A program made the position numbers and the translations under genes. Positions 47,942 through 57,410 of a DNA stretch of 64,000 nucleotides are shown in pieces (the first letter of the stretch is position 1; each line of letters starts with the position of its first letter). The notes under the pieces were generated by a model. The model did not search any database, was not told the DNA's origin, and saw only the letters and a list, made by a program, of their open reading frames with translations. The DNA comes from JACVRW01 sp963846505. GTDB lineage: Bacteria > Actinomycetota > Thermoleophilia > Solirubrobacterales > Thermoleophilaceae. The stretch lies in contig CAWJWD010000007.1 of NCBI GenBank assembly GCA_963846505.1, positions 372,001-436,000 on the forward strand. The letters are read 5' to 3'.

Positions 47942-49172
47942 GTGGCGCGGCGCAGCGTCGACCATCTGCTGATCGGCGGCGGCCTGGCGGCCGCCAACTG
48001 CGCGCGCTGGCTGCGCGAGGAGGGCGCCGAGGGGTCGGTGCTGCTCGTCGGTCGCGAGTTCGATCTGCCCTACAACCGTCCGCCGCTGTCCAAGGGCTAC
48101 CTCCGCGGGGAGGAGGGCAAGGAGGACGCGCTCTTTCGCCCGGCCGAATGGTGGTCCGAGCAGGACGTCGAGCTGCTCACGCGCACGAGCGTGACGAAGC
48201 TCGACGCCGCCGAGCGCGTCGCGACGCTCTCCACGCGCGACGAGGTCAGCTTCGACAAGGCGCTGATCGCGACCGGTGCCAACGTCCGCCGTCTGCGCGT
48301 GGACGGCTGCGACCTCGAGGGCATCCACTATCTGCGGGCCTTCGGCAACTCCGACGCGATCCGCGCGAGCGCCGAGCAGGCCGAGCGCGTGGTGCTGATC
48401 GGCGGCAGCTACATCGCCTGCGAGGTGGCCGCCTCGCTGACCGCTCGCTACGGCGTCCGGTGTTCGCTGGTGATGCAGGAGCGGCACACGCTCGAACGCA
48501 CCTTCGGCGAGCGCATCGGCGGCTTCTTCCAGGACGTCCTCGAAGGAGCACGGGGTCCAGGTCCACGGCGGCCAGGAGCTCGAGCGCTTCGAGGGCGACG
48601 GCGAGCGCGTGCGCAGGGTCGTCACCAGCGGCGGCCTGGAGCTCGACTGCGACTTCGCGGTGATCGGGGCGGGCGTGCAGCCGGACGTGACGCTCGCGCG
48701 CCAGGCGGGCCTCGAGCTCGGCGAGGCCGGTGGCGTGCGCTGCTCGGCGAGCCTCGAGAGCTCTGTCCCCGGCATCTACGCCGCCGGCGACATCTGCGAG
48801 TGGGACAGCCCGATCCTCGGTCGCCCGCTGCGCCTGGAGCACTGGGACGTGGCCTTCAACCACGGCAAGACCGCCGCCCTGGCGATGCTCGGCCGCGACG
48901 TCGTGCACGACGTCGTGCCGTACTTCTTCTCGGACCTGGCGGACTGGGTCTCGCTCGAGTACGTCGGACCGGGCAGCGGCGAGCTGGTGCTGCGCGGCTC
49001 GCTGGAGGACGGCGAGTTCAGCGGCTTCTGGCACGAGGACGGGCGCGTGACGGCCGCGATCTCGGTGGGTCGCTCCGAGGATCTCGACCACGCCCGCCGC
49101 TTCATCTCCGAGGGCCGCTCGCTCGACCCCGCGGCGCTCGCGGACGTCGACGCCGAGCTCGGCTCCCTGTAG
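47942..49172 (+). pseudogene. FAD/NAD(P)-dependent ferredoxin-reductase-like protein, single frameshift
   Basis: About 409 residues once joined. FAD motif HLLIGGGLAAANCARWLREE, YNRPPLSKGYL, NAD motif VVLIGGSYIACEVAASLTAR and second FAD motif VPGIYAAGDICEWDSP, as in rubredoxin/ferredoxin reductases of the AIF/BphA4 type. One extra G near 48545 (gaa-G-gag) shifts frame 2 to 3 at DVLEEHGVQVHG. GTG start 3 nt after the trkA stop, so possibly co-transcribed. Confidence 0.85.
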
Positions 49173-49242
49173 TCGCGCAGGCGGGCTTGCAGGGCTGAAG
49201 CCGCCGCCGGAGCCGGTCGACTCCCGTCCTGACGGCGTGGTA

Positions 49243-49381
49243 GCGTCCGCGCACGCCGAATCCACGCTCGAGCGTGGAGCGGGGGAACCAAGGTGGCTTC
49301 GGCCATCGGGGGCGAACCTCTCAGTGGGAGGCGCGCAAGCTCTTTCAGCGCGAGCCCGACAGCTAACCCCGCAGGCGGACG
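49243..49381 (+). ncRNA. c-di-AMP riboswitch (ydaO/yuaA leader)
   Basis: Matches the ydaO-yuaA consensus along its length: CGCCGAATCC near the 5' side, AGCGGGGGAACCAAG (49278-49292), GGGGGCGAACCTC, then CTTTCAGCGCGAGCCCGACA and GACAGCTAACCCCGCAGGCG near the 3' end. The closing P1 helix pairs GTCCGC (49245-49250) with GCGGAC (49375-49380). It ends 10 nt before the GTG of an NlpC/P60 hydrolase, the typical target class in actinobacteria. By family knowledge it is an OFF switch: c-di-AMP binding lowers expression. P1 sits so near the start codon that translational control is possible. Confidence 0.93.
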
Positions 49382-49390
49382 AAAGAGAAC

Positions 49391-49949
49391 GTGCTCCGGC
49401 TGATCCGACACTGCGCCTGCTTCGCGATTGCGTGTCGCTGCTCGCTGGCAGCTCCCGCGGCCGCACAGCAATCCAGCAGCGGCGGCGCCGTCTTCACGCC
49501 CCCGCCACCGCCGCCCGAGCAGGCAGCGATCGTCGACGGTCGCGCCGTCGCGCCCGCCTCCGCGCCGCCACGCGTGCAGGCCGTGATCGCCGCAGCGAAC
49601 GAGATCGTCGAGAAGCCCTACGTGTACGGCGGCGGCCACCGGCCGTTCGCGAGCCGGCTCGCACGCGGCTACGACTGCTCAGGCGCGGTCAGCCACGCGC
49701 TCTACGGCGGCAGGTTCCTGCGCTCGCCGCTCGACTCATCGAGCTTCATGCGCTGGGGGCGCAAGGGCGTCGGCGAGCTGGATCACGGTCTACACGGCAC
49801 CGTCGCATGCGTACGTCGTGATCGCAGGGCTGCGCTTCGACACGAGCATGCGGGATCCCGACGCCCCGGGCCCGGGCACCGGCCCGCGCTGGAGCACGCG
49901 GCTGCGCACGTCCTCCAGCTTCGTCGCGCGCCACCCGCGCGGCTACTGA
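49391..49949 (+). pseudogene. NlpC/P60 peptidoglycan hydrolase, single frameshift
   Basis: Exported cysteine peptidase cutting cell-wall peptides; about 185 residues. Hydrophobic N terminus (LIRHCACFAIACRCSLAAPAAA), proline-rich spacer, then NlpC/P60: AANEIVEKPYVYGGGH, catalytic Cys in GYDCSGAVSHALYG and His in PSHAYVVIAGLRFD. One extra G near 49775 (ggc-G-agc) separates KGVG from SWITVYTAPSHAYV; after correction it ends VARHPRGY-stop. Controlled by the c-di-AMP riboswitch directly upstream. Confidence 0.85.
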
Positions 49950-49984
49950 ACGCGTTCGAGCCGCTCACGGCGGCTCGAAAGAGA

Positions 49985-50055
49985 CTGGGGACCAGGGATT
50001 TGAACCCCAACTTCCACATCCAGAGTGTGGCGTGCTGCCGTTACACCAGTCCCCA
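49985..50055 (-). tRNA. tRNA-Gln(CTG)
   Basis: Minus strand, 71 nt, CCA not encoded. Acceptor TGGGGAC pairs with GTCCCCA, discriminator G. Anticodon stem CCACA/TGTGG with loop CTCTGGA gives anticodon CTG. T-arm contains GGTTCAAATCC. Convergent with the NlpC/P60 gene. Confidence 0.95.
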
Positions 50056-50118
50056 ACGGCGGCCCTCAGTATAGGGGCGTCGACGCGGACGCTTGGCGTG
50101 GCTCGCCCGGCGGCGGGC

Positions 50119-51931
50119 TCAGGACGCAACTGCCTGGCTCGCCCAGTCGCGGTACAGGCGGGCGTAGGCGCCGTCGCTCTCCAGCAGCTCGTCGTGCGTG
50201 CCCTGCTCGACGATGCGAGCGTGGTCGAGCACGACGATGTGCCCGGCGTTGCGGATCGTCGAGAGGCGGTGGGCGATCACGATCGCCGTGCGTCCGGCGA
50301 GCAGCCGGCGCAGGCCGCGCTCGATCTCGCGCTCGGTGCGCACGTCGACGTTCGAGGTCGCCTCGTCGAGGATCAGGATGCGCGGGTCGGCCGCCGCGGC
50401 ACGCGCGAAGGCGATCAGCTGGCGCTGGCCGGCGGAGAGGTTGCCGCCGCGCTCGCCGACCTCGGTGTCGTAGCCGTCCGGCAGGCCGAGCGACGAACTC
50501 GTGCGCGCCGACCGCTCGCGCCGCCTCTTCGACGTCCGCCTCGCCGGCGCCCGAACGGCCGAAGGCGATGTTCTCGCGCACCGAGCCGGAGAACAGGAAG
50601 CTCTCCTGGGGCACGAGGCCCAGCTGCGACCGCAGCGAGCGTTCGCGTCACGTCGCGCAGGTCGTGCCCGTCGATCAGCACGCGCCCGTGGTCGGGGTCG
50701 TAGAAGCGGGCTGACGAGCTTCGCCAGCGTGGACTTGCCGGCGCCGGTGGCGCCGACGAGCGCGAGCGTCTGGCCCGGGGGCACGTGCAGCGAGACCTCG
50801 CACAAGGGCCGGCTCGCCGCCGCCGTAGGAGAACGTCACGTCCTCGAAGTCGATCGCGCCGCGGATCGGCGGCAGCTCGATCGCGTCCGGCCGGTCCTGG
50901 ATGTCCGGCTCCTCGTCGAGCAGCTCGAAGATCTTGTCCAGCGCCGCCATGCCGGACTGGTAGGTCGTGTAGAGCTGCGACAGCTGCTGGACCGGGTCGA
51001 AGAAGCTCTGCAGGTAGAACACGAACGAGGCCAGCACGCCGATCGTGACGCCGTCGCCGTCGGCGACCTGCAAGCCGCCGTAGATCAGGATCGCGGCGGT
51101 CGCGACGGCGGTCAGCAGCTCGACGGCCGGGAAGTAGGCCGCGTTGAGGTAGACCGTGCGCATGTTGACCTGGCGGTGCTCCTCGTTGAGCTGCGCGAAG
51201 CGCTTGCGGTGGCGGCGCTCCTGCCCGAAGGCGCGTACGACGCGCACGCCCGAGAGCGTCTCCTGGAGGTAGGCCGTGACGTGCGCGATCTTCTCGCGCG
51301 TGAGCCGGTAGCGCACCGGCGGAGGCGAGCGGAAGATGACGCTGCCGAGCAGCAGCACGGGGAAGGTCAGGAACGTGATCAGCGCCAGCTCGGGGTCGAG
51401 CACGACCAGGATCGCGGCGGTGCCGATCAGCGTCAGCGTGGCGCTGAACAGCGTCTGCACGCCGTCGGTGACGAGCTGGTCGAGCGCCTGCACGTCGTTG
51501 GTCAGGCGCGAGATCAGCACGCCGGCCTTGTTGCGCGAGTAGAAGCCGATCGACAGCCGCTGCAGATGGCTGAACAGGCGCAGGCGCAGGTCCTGCAGCG
51601 CGCGCTGGCCGACCCAGCTGATCAGGTACGTCTGGACGTAGGTGAAGACCCAGCCGATCAGGGCGCTGGCGAGGAAGGCGGCCAGGATGATCGTCAGCGC
51701 GCCGGTGTCGCCCCCGCGGATGCCGTCGTCGACCGCGCGGCCGGCGAGGTAGGGGGGGACCAGCGAGGCGCCGGTCGCGATCCAGAGCGAGATCAGCATC
51801 AGCAGCACGCGGCCGCGATAGGGGCGCAGCAGCGCGACCAGCTGACGCAGCTTGCGCAGCCGCCGCTCCTCGCCGCGCAGGCGGCGCCAGAGGCCGCTTG
51901 CCGGACGGATGGTGCCTCCGAGTCCGCTCAC
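50119..51931 (-). pseudogene. ABC exporter half-transporter (canonical nucleotide site), frame-disrupted
   Basis: About 600 residues after joining. Six-helix membrane domain (LVALLRPYRGRVLLMLISLW, RLTNDVQALDQLVTDGVQ), then the ATPase: GATGAGKSTLAKLVS, Q-loop PQESFLFSG, LSAGQRQLIAFARA signature, Walker B LILDEATSNVDV and H-loop IAHRLSTI. Four +1 steps are inferred near 50497, 50648, 50711 and 50806; the membrane domain itself is clean. GTG overlaps the partner gene's stop by 4 nt. Works with the next gene as a heterodimer. Confidence 0.88.
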
Positions 51932-53691
51932 AGGCCCGCTACCTCGCGCTCGACGTCCTTGCGGGTCAGGAAGACCTGGTCCGGCAGGCCCTTCTCGGCG
52001 ATCTCGCGATAGAGCTCGGAGTCCTCGAGCAGCTCGTCGTGGGTTCCGCGCGCGACGACCTTGCCGTGCTCGAGCACGACGACGTCGTCGGCGAGCGCGA
52101 TCGTCGACAGGCGGTGGGCGATCACGAACGTCGTGCGGCCCTTCATGACCTCTTCGAGCGCGGACTTGATGCGGCTCTCGGTGGTGGCGTCGACGCTCGA
52201 GGTGGCGTCGTCGAGGATCAGGATGCGCGGCTCGGCCAGCAGCGCCCGGGCGATCGCCACGCGCTGGCGCTGGCCGCCCGAGAGCGTGTGCCCACGCTCG
52301 CCGACGAGCGTCTCCAGGCCGTCGGGCAGCTCGTCGATCACCGCGGTCAGGCCGGCACGCTCGGCCGCGGCGGCGATCTGGTCGTCGTCGGCGTCCGGGC
52401 GCGCGTAGGCGATGTTCGCGTGCAGCGTGTCGCTGAACAGGAAGGCGTCGTCGGAGACGACCGCGATCTCGTGGCGCAGCGATGCCGGGTCGACCTCGCG
52501 CACGTCGACGCCGTCGACGAGCACCGCGCCGGCGTCGACGTCGTAGAGACGCGGGATCAGCATCACGAGGCTCGACTTGCCCGAACCGGTGGGGCCGACG
52601 ATCGCGACCGTGCGACCAGCCTCGACGGTCAGGTCGATGCCGTCGAGCACCGGCTCGCCGCCGGCGTAGGCGAAGCGCACGTCGCGCAGTTCGACGCGCC
52701 CGCCGCCGGCGGGCAGCGCCACCGCCGCGGGTGCCGCCGTCAGCGTCGGCTCGCGGTCGAGCAGCTCGAACACGCGCGTGCCCGAGGCGACCGCGCGCTG
52801 GGCCATGCCGAGCGCCATCCCGAGCATGCGCATCGGCGAGGTCAGCATCATCACGTAGCCGTAGAAGGCGACGAAGTCGCCGACCGAGATGGTGCCGTTG
52901 ATGGTCTGGCGCCCGCCGACGAACAGCACGCCGGCGAGGCCGAGCATCGGCAGGAAGCCGATGAAGGGGCTGTAGAAGGCGCGCAGGCGGGTCGAGACCA
53001 TCGACTGCTCGAACACGCGTGCGACGCTGCCCTCGAAGCGCTCGTACTGACGCTCTTCCTGCGCGAAGCCCTTGACCACGCGCACGCCGCCGATGTTCTC
53101 CTCGGCCTCCGCGGTCAGCTCGGCGATGCGCTGCTGGACCTCCTGGCTGGCGGGCCGGTTCTTGCGCCCGTAGCGGTAGGCGACCCAGATCACGAAGGGC
53201 GTCGGCGCCAGCGCGACGAGCGCCAACTCGACGTTCAGCGCCAGCATCACCGCCGCGGCGATCACGATCGAGAGGGCGGACTGGACGATGAAGATCAGTC
53301 CGTAGCCGAGGAAGAAGCGCACGGCCTGCAGGTCGACCGTGGCGCGCGACATCAGCTGCCCGGTCTGCTGGCTGTCGAAGAACGCGAGCTCGAGCGCGTG
53401 CAGGTGCTCGTACATGCGATTGCGCAGGTCGAACTCGACCCCGAGCGAGACCTGGCCCGCGACCAGGCGGCGAGCGACGCTGAACGCCAGGCGCAGCACG
53501 CCGGCACCGGCGATGGCCAGCCCGAGCGGCCAGAGGCTCTCGCCGCCGTGGCGGATCTCGTCGATCGTCTGGCCGACGAGGTAGGGGATCAGGACGCCGA
53601 CGCCCATGGCGACGGCGGCCAGCATGAGGGAGCCGGCGACGCCGCCCCGATATGGGCGCAGGAAGCCGAGCAAGCGCCAGAACGTCGCCAT
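51928..53691 (-). CDS. ABC exporter half-transporter (degenerate catalytic site)
   Basis: 587 residues, membrane domain plus ATPase: GPTGSGKSSLVMLIPRLYD, LSGGQRQRVAIARALLAEP and IAHRLSTIALADD. Walker B reads LILDDATSSVDA, with Asp where the catalytic Glu normally sits, the mark of the degenerate half of heterodimeric exporters such as TM287/288 and BmrCD. The other half has the Glu. Substrate unknown (drug, lipid or peptide). Lies just downstream of the SRPBCC gene. Confidence 0.92.
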   Translation of the reverse strand: MATFWRLLGFLRPYRGGVAGSLMLAAVAMGVGVLIPYLVGQTIDEIRHGGESLWPLGLAIAGAGVLRLAFSVARRLVAGQVSLGVEFDLRNRMYEHLHALELAFFDSQQTGQLMSRATVDLQAVRFFLGYGLIFIVQSALSIVIAAAVMLALNVELALVALAPTPFVIWVAYRYGRKNRPASQEVQQRIAELTAEAEENIGGVRVVKGFAQEERQYERFEGSVARVFEQSMVSTRLRAFYSPFIGFLPMLGLAGVLFVGGRQTINGTISVGDFVAFYGYVMMLTSPMRMLGMALGMAQRAVASGTRVFELLDREPTLTAAPAAVALPAGGGRVELRDVRFAYAGGEPVLDGIDLTVEAGRTVAIVGPTGSGKSSLVMLIPRLYDVDAGAVLVDGVDVREVDPASLRHEIAVVSDDAFLFSDTLHANIAYARPDADDDQIAAAAERAGLTAVIDELPDGLETLVGERGHTLSGGQRQRVAIARALLAEPRILILDDATSSVDATTESRIKSALEEVMKGRTTFVIAHRLSTIALADDVVVLEHGKVVARGTHDELLEDSELYREIAEKGLPDQVFLTRKDVEREVAGL

Positions 53692-53701
53692 CGCGCACTT
53701 A

Positions 53702-53716
53702 CTTTACTTTGTAAAG
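53702..53716. promoter_or_regulatory. AT-rich inverted repeat before the ABC exporter genes
   Basis: CTTTAC-TTT-GTAAAG, a perfect 6-bp inverted repeat with 3-nt spacer, in strikingly AT-rich sequence for this window. It overlaps the SRPBCC stop and ends 11 nt before the ABC start, so it could be an operator of a MarR/PadR/TetR type or a short hairpin. Function not established. Confidence 0.35.
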
Positions 53717-54159
53717 CGCTGGGCGACCGCCTGCTGGCGGAAGGCGAAGATGCGCTCGAGGTCCCGTGCGACGAACGCTCGCCGCGCGAGCTCGCCGAGC
53801 GGTCCGAGCGGGAGCGCGTAGCGCACGCGGTCGCTGACGATCGTGCCGCCGCCGTCGGCCTCGAAGCGATGCGTGTGATGCCAGAGCCGGTACGGCCCGC
53901 GTAGCTGCACGTCGACGAAGCAGCGGCCGGGCTGCCACTGCTCGATGCGCGTGACCCAGCGCACGGGGATGCCGTGCAGGCGCAGGCGATACTCGAGCAA
54001 CGTGCCGGCCCGCATCTGGATCGGGCCGGGCGTGAGCACGCGGAAGTGCAGCCACGGCGGCGTGATCGCCTCCAGGTTGAGGGCGTTGGCGTAGAAGCCG
54101 AAGACCTCGTCGACGCCGACCGGGATGCGCTGCGAGCGCTCGAGCACGTGGACCGTCAC
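53704..54159 (-). CDS. SRPBCC (START-like) ligand-binding protein
   Basis: 151 residues. SRPBCC cup: VLERSQRIPVGVDEVFGFYA, NLEAITPPWLHFRVLTPGP, LRLHGIPVRWVTRIEQWQPG, HHTHRFEADGGGTIVSDRVR and a last helix ERIFAFRQQAVAQRF. Similar to cell-division-inhibitor-like SRPBCC proteins. Start GTG 54159 or in-frame GTG 54147. Located at the head of the ABC exporter genes. Confidence 0.85.
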   Translation of the reverse strand: MTVHVLERSQRIPVGVDEVFGFYANALNLEAITPPWLHFRVLTPGPIQMRAGTLLEYRLRLHGIPVRWVTRIEQWQPGRCFVDVQLRGPYRLWHHTHRFEADGGGTIVSDRVRYALPLGPLGELARRAFVARDLERIFAFRQQAVAQRFTK

Positions 54160-54216
54160 CTCATCGGTACGCGCCGCAGGCGGGACCTGCCTACCGCACG
54201 CGCTCGTATCGGGGGC

Positions 54217-55590
54217 ATGCGCGTCCGACCCGCCCTCGCCCTCGCAGCCGCCTCGGTGGCCGTCGCCGTGGTGACGGTGCTGGCCGTCTCGGACTCCGAG
54301 CCGGCCGCTCCGGCACGGCCGCCGGCACAGGGACCGCTGCTGGCGATCCTCGACGCGCGCCGCGGTCCCGACCGCGTCGTCTGGCTCGATCCGCGCACGC
54401 TCGTGCCGCGCTCGCGGCCGCTGCGGCTCGGCGGCGAGGTCTCGGTGGCCGTGCCCGCGCCGGGCGGCGGTCTGCTGGCGCTCGGCATGCGCGCGGCCAA
54501 CCGCGTCGAGCTGATCGACCTGCAGCGCTGGCGGCGCGCCGGGCGGATCGAGCTGCCCGGCCCGCGCCGTCCCGGCTTCGCCCATGTCGGCGCGCTGGCC
54601 TGGCCGCACGCTCAGCGGCTGCTGACGCTCACCGGCGACGTGGGCTGGCGCACCCAGTTGACGCTCGCCGACCCGATCGCCCGGCGACCGGTGCGCGCCG
54701 GGCTCTGGCACGGGGCTGCGGCCCACGTGGTGACGACGGCAGCTGGCATGGTGCTGCTGACGATGCCCAGGCACAGCTCCGGGGTCCGCCCGGCGAGCGT
54801 GGTCAGCGCCGACGCCGGCGGTCGCGTGCGGCGCATGCCCCTCGGCGGCGTGCGAGCGGGCGTGGAGTTTCGCGGCTCGCTGGTGCGCTTCGCGCTGCCG
54901 GCGCTCGCCGCCGACCCGGCTGGCCGGCGCGCCTACGTCATACCGTCGAGCACCCGTGCGGTCGAGGTCGACCTGCGCGACGGCGAGGTGCGCCACCACC
55001 GCCTGGACGAGCGCCGCTCGTTGCCGGCGCGGCTGCGGGACGTCGTCGAGCCTCCGGCGCATGCGGGCGGCGGCTATGCCGACGGCGTCTACCGTGACGC
55101 GCGCATGCTCGCCGACGGCCGCCTGGCGGTCAGTGGCTACGCGGAGACGCCGCCACGCGATCGGGCGACGATCCCGGTGCCGCGACCGCTGGGGCTCACC
55201 TTGATCGATCCCGACGGCTGGCGCTTCACGACGGCGGCGCCGACGAGCTCGTACGTCCAAGCGGCGGGGCTGCTCGCGCTCGCCGGCTCGACGCGTACGA
55301 GGACCGGCAGCGCAGAGCTGCGGCTGGAGGCGATCGACTCCGCGGGCAGGCGGCGCTTCGCGACGCAGAGCAGCGCGGGGGCGCTGGTGCTGGCCACGCG
55401 TGGCTGGCACGCCTACGTGCGCTCGAACTTCGGCCGCGCCCTGCGGCTCGTCGACCTCCAGGACGGGCGCACGCTGCGCCTGCGCCGCCACGCCCGCGTG
55501 CGGTTGCTGGTGCCGCTCGGGCCGCGGGCGGGACCTGCACGGCAGACTTGCTCGTATGGCAGGTGGACCGAGATCCTGTGTCTGCCCTGA
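54217..55590 (+). CDS. secreted beta-propeller-like protein
   Basis: 457 residues. Signal or anchor helix (RPALALAAASVAVAVVTVLA), then repeated WD40/YVTN-like blades (GPLLAILDARRGPDRVVWLD, RVELIDLQRWRRAGRIELPG, ALRLVDLQDGRTLRLRRHAR). No enzyme motif. A Cys pair lies at the C terminus (QTCSYGRWTEILC). It directly precedes and slightly overlaps the sigma factor gene, and the gene after the sigma factor also encodes a propeller, so the three may form a signalling unit. Confidence 0.65.
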   Translation: MRVRPALALAAASVAVAVVTVLAVSDSEPAAPARPPAQGPLLAILDARRGPDRVVWLDPRTLVPRSRPLRLGGEVSVAVPAPGGGLLALGMRAANRVELIDLQRWRRAGRIELPGPRRPGFAHVGALAWPHAQRLLTLTGDVGWRTQLTLADPIARRPVRAGLWHGAAAHVVTTAAGMVLLTMPRHSSGVRPASVVSADAGGRVRRMPLGGVRAGVEFRGSLVRFALPALAADPAGRRAYVIPSSTRAVEVDLRDGEVRHHRLDERRSLPARLRDVVEPPAHAGGGYADGVYRDARMLADGRLAVSGYAETPPRDRATIPVPRPLGLTLIDPDGWRFTTAAPTSSYVQAAGLLALAGSTRTRTGSAELRLEAIDSAGRRRFATQSSAGALVLATRGWHAYVRSNFGRALRLVDLQDGRTLRLRRHARVRLLVPLGPRAGPARQTCSYGRWTEILCLP

Positions 55591-56165
55591 CTCGAGCATC
55601 CGTGATCGATCAACTGCCCGCGGTCGTCCCGTCCGGACGGCCCTCGCAACGCCACGAGCGCGCCTGGGTGCGTGCGGCCCAAGCCGGTTCCGAGCATGCG
55701 CTCGAGCAGCTGTTTCGCCAGCACTGGCCGATGGCCCACCGCGCGGCCTACCTGATCGTCCGCGACGCCGCGGCCGCAGAGGACGTCGCGCAGGAGGCGT
55801 TCCTCGGGGCGCTGCGCGCGCTCGACCGCTTCGACCGGCGCCGGCCGTTCGGTCCCTGGCTGCACCGGATCGTGGTCAACCGGGCGATCGACTTGACCCG
55901 CGCGCGGGCGCTGCGGCGGGAGGTCGGCGACCCGCCGGAGGGCGAGGCGCCCGAACGGCCGCCCGACGGCTGGTCGGAGACGACCGTCGCCGCCCTCGGC
56001 GCGCTCGACCCCGATCAGCGCGCGGCCGTGGTGTTGCGCTACCTGCTCGACTACACCCCGGGCGAGATCGCCACGATGCTCGAGCTGCCGCGCGGCACCG
56101 TGAACTCGCGCTTGCGGCGGGGTCTCGACCGGCTCGCGGACGAGCTGGGGGAGGAAGGCGCGTGA
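55578..56165 (+). CDS. ECF RNA polymerase sigma factor
   Basis: 195 residues. Region 2: LEQLFRQHWPMAHRAAYLIV and EDVAQEAFLGALRALDRFD, with RPFGPWLHRIVVNRAIDLTR; region 4: LDPDQRAAVVLRYLLDYTPG, EIATMLELPRGTVNSRLRRG. An extracytoplasmic-function sigma factor. Several in-frame starts are available (55548, 55563, 55578, 55602); GTG 55578 keeps overlap with the upstream gene small. The stop overlaps the next gene (GTGA), the usual position of an anti-sigma factor. Confidence 0.92.
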   Translation: MSALTRASVIDQLPAVVPSGRPSQRHERAWVRAAQAGSEHALEQLFRQHWPMAHRAAYLIVRDAAAAEDVAQEAFLGALRALDRFDRRRPFGPWLHRIVVNRAIDLTRARALRREVGDPPEGEAPERPPDGWSETTVAALGALDPDQRAAVVLRYLLDYTPGEIATMLELPRGTVNSRLRRGLDRLADELGEEGA

Positions 56166-57410
56166 TCGGGGGAGTCCAGCCCGGACGCGCCCTGCGGCGG
56201 CGACTGCAGAAGGCGACGATCCCCGGATGCGCCGGGTGCGGAGGAGCGAGCCTGGGGCGTGGTGCGCGCGGCCTACGCGCAGGCTCCGCCGCGCGCACGG
56301 TCCCAGGTGGCGGGCGCGCGCATGCGCACGACGGTCGCGCTCGCCGCTGCGACGCTGCTGCTCGCCGTGCTGGCGTTGACGCCGGCCGGGGCGACCGTCG
56401 GCGGCTGGATCGGCGACGTCGTCGACTCCGGGTCGGGGTCGGCCCGGCCGGTGTTGCAGGAGCTGCCGGCGCCCGGGCGGCTGATCGTCCAGGCGCGCGA
56501 GCAAGCGTGGATCGTGCAGGCCGACGGCGCGCGCCGACGGCTCGGGCGCTGGACGGCGGCGACCTGGTCGCCCGGCGGCTTGTTCGTCGCCGCGGCGCGC
56601 GCACGAACGCTCGCGGCGCTCGACCCGCACGGGCGGCTGCGCTGGTCGCTGCTCGCCGACGGACCGGTCTCCCAACCGCGCTGGTCCCCGGACGGCTACC
56701 GCGTCGCCTACCGCAGCGGCGAGGACCTGCGCGTGGTGGCCGGCGACGGCAGCGGCGACCACCTGCTCGCGCGTGGCGCCGAGTACACGGCGCCTGCATG
56801 GCGACCCGGGCGGCGTCCGGGCGAGCAGCAGCTCGCCTACGCGGTCGGCGTCCACGTGCTGGTCGTCGCCGCCGACAGCGGCCGCGTGATCGGACGCACG
56901 CGCGCCGAGATGACCCCGCAGGAGCTGTGGTGGACGCGCGACGGCCGACGGCTGATCGCCGTCTCGAAGGGGCAGGTGCTGGTGCACGACGCGCGCGGAC
57001 GGCTGCTGCGCAGCGTGCGCGCCCCGCGCGGTCTGCGCTTCGAGGGCTCGGCGCTGGCGCCCGACGGACGTCGCCTGGCGCTGCTCGCCCCGCGCCAGGA
57101 CGGCCTCTCGAGCGAGCTGCTGCTCCTGCGCGTCGACCGCCGGGCCGTGCCGCCGCGACGGGCGTTCGTCGGGCCCGGCTTCTACGAGGGCCTGGCCTGG
57201 GCGCCGAACGGCCGTGTGCTCGCGCTCGCTTCGGTCGGCACGGATCGCTGGCTGTTCGTGCGCGCCGGCCGCCGCACGAGCGCCGTCGGCCGCATCCGCG
57301 CCCAGTTCGGGCCCGGAGCGCGACCGGCTGCCTGGTGCTACCCGGAGCCCTCCAGCCACGTCATCCGCACCTTCACGTCGTGCTCGGCGCCGGGCGCCGA
57401 GCCGCGGTAG
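56162..57410 (+). pseudogene. membrane-anchored beta-propeller protein, candidate anti-sigma partner, single frameshift
   Basis: GTG overlaps the sigma stop by 4 nt. The short cytosolic N terminus (VIGGVQPGRALRRRLQKATI) is cut from the rest by one extra base near 56225 (ccc-G-gat); after it, PDAPGAEERAWGVVRAAYAQ leads into one membrane helix (TTVALAAATLLLAVLALTP) and a periplasmic WD40/TolB-like propeller (TWSPGGLFVAAARARTLAAL, QPRWSPDGYRVAYRS, LAWAPNGRVLALAS). That topology and position suit an anti-sigma factor sensing outside the membrane; inference. Its 3' end overlaps the convergent transglutaminase gene by about 70 nt. Confidence 0.65.
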
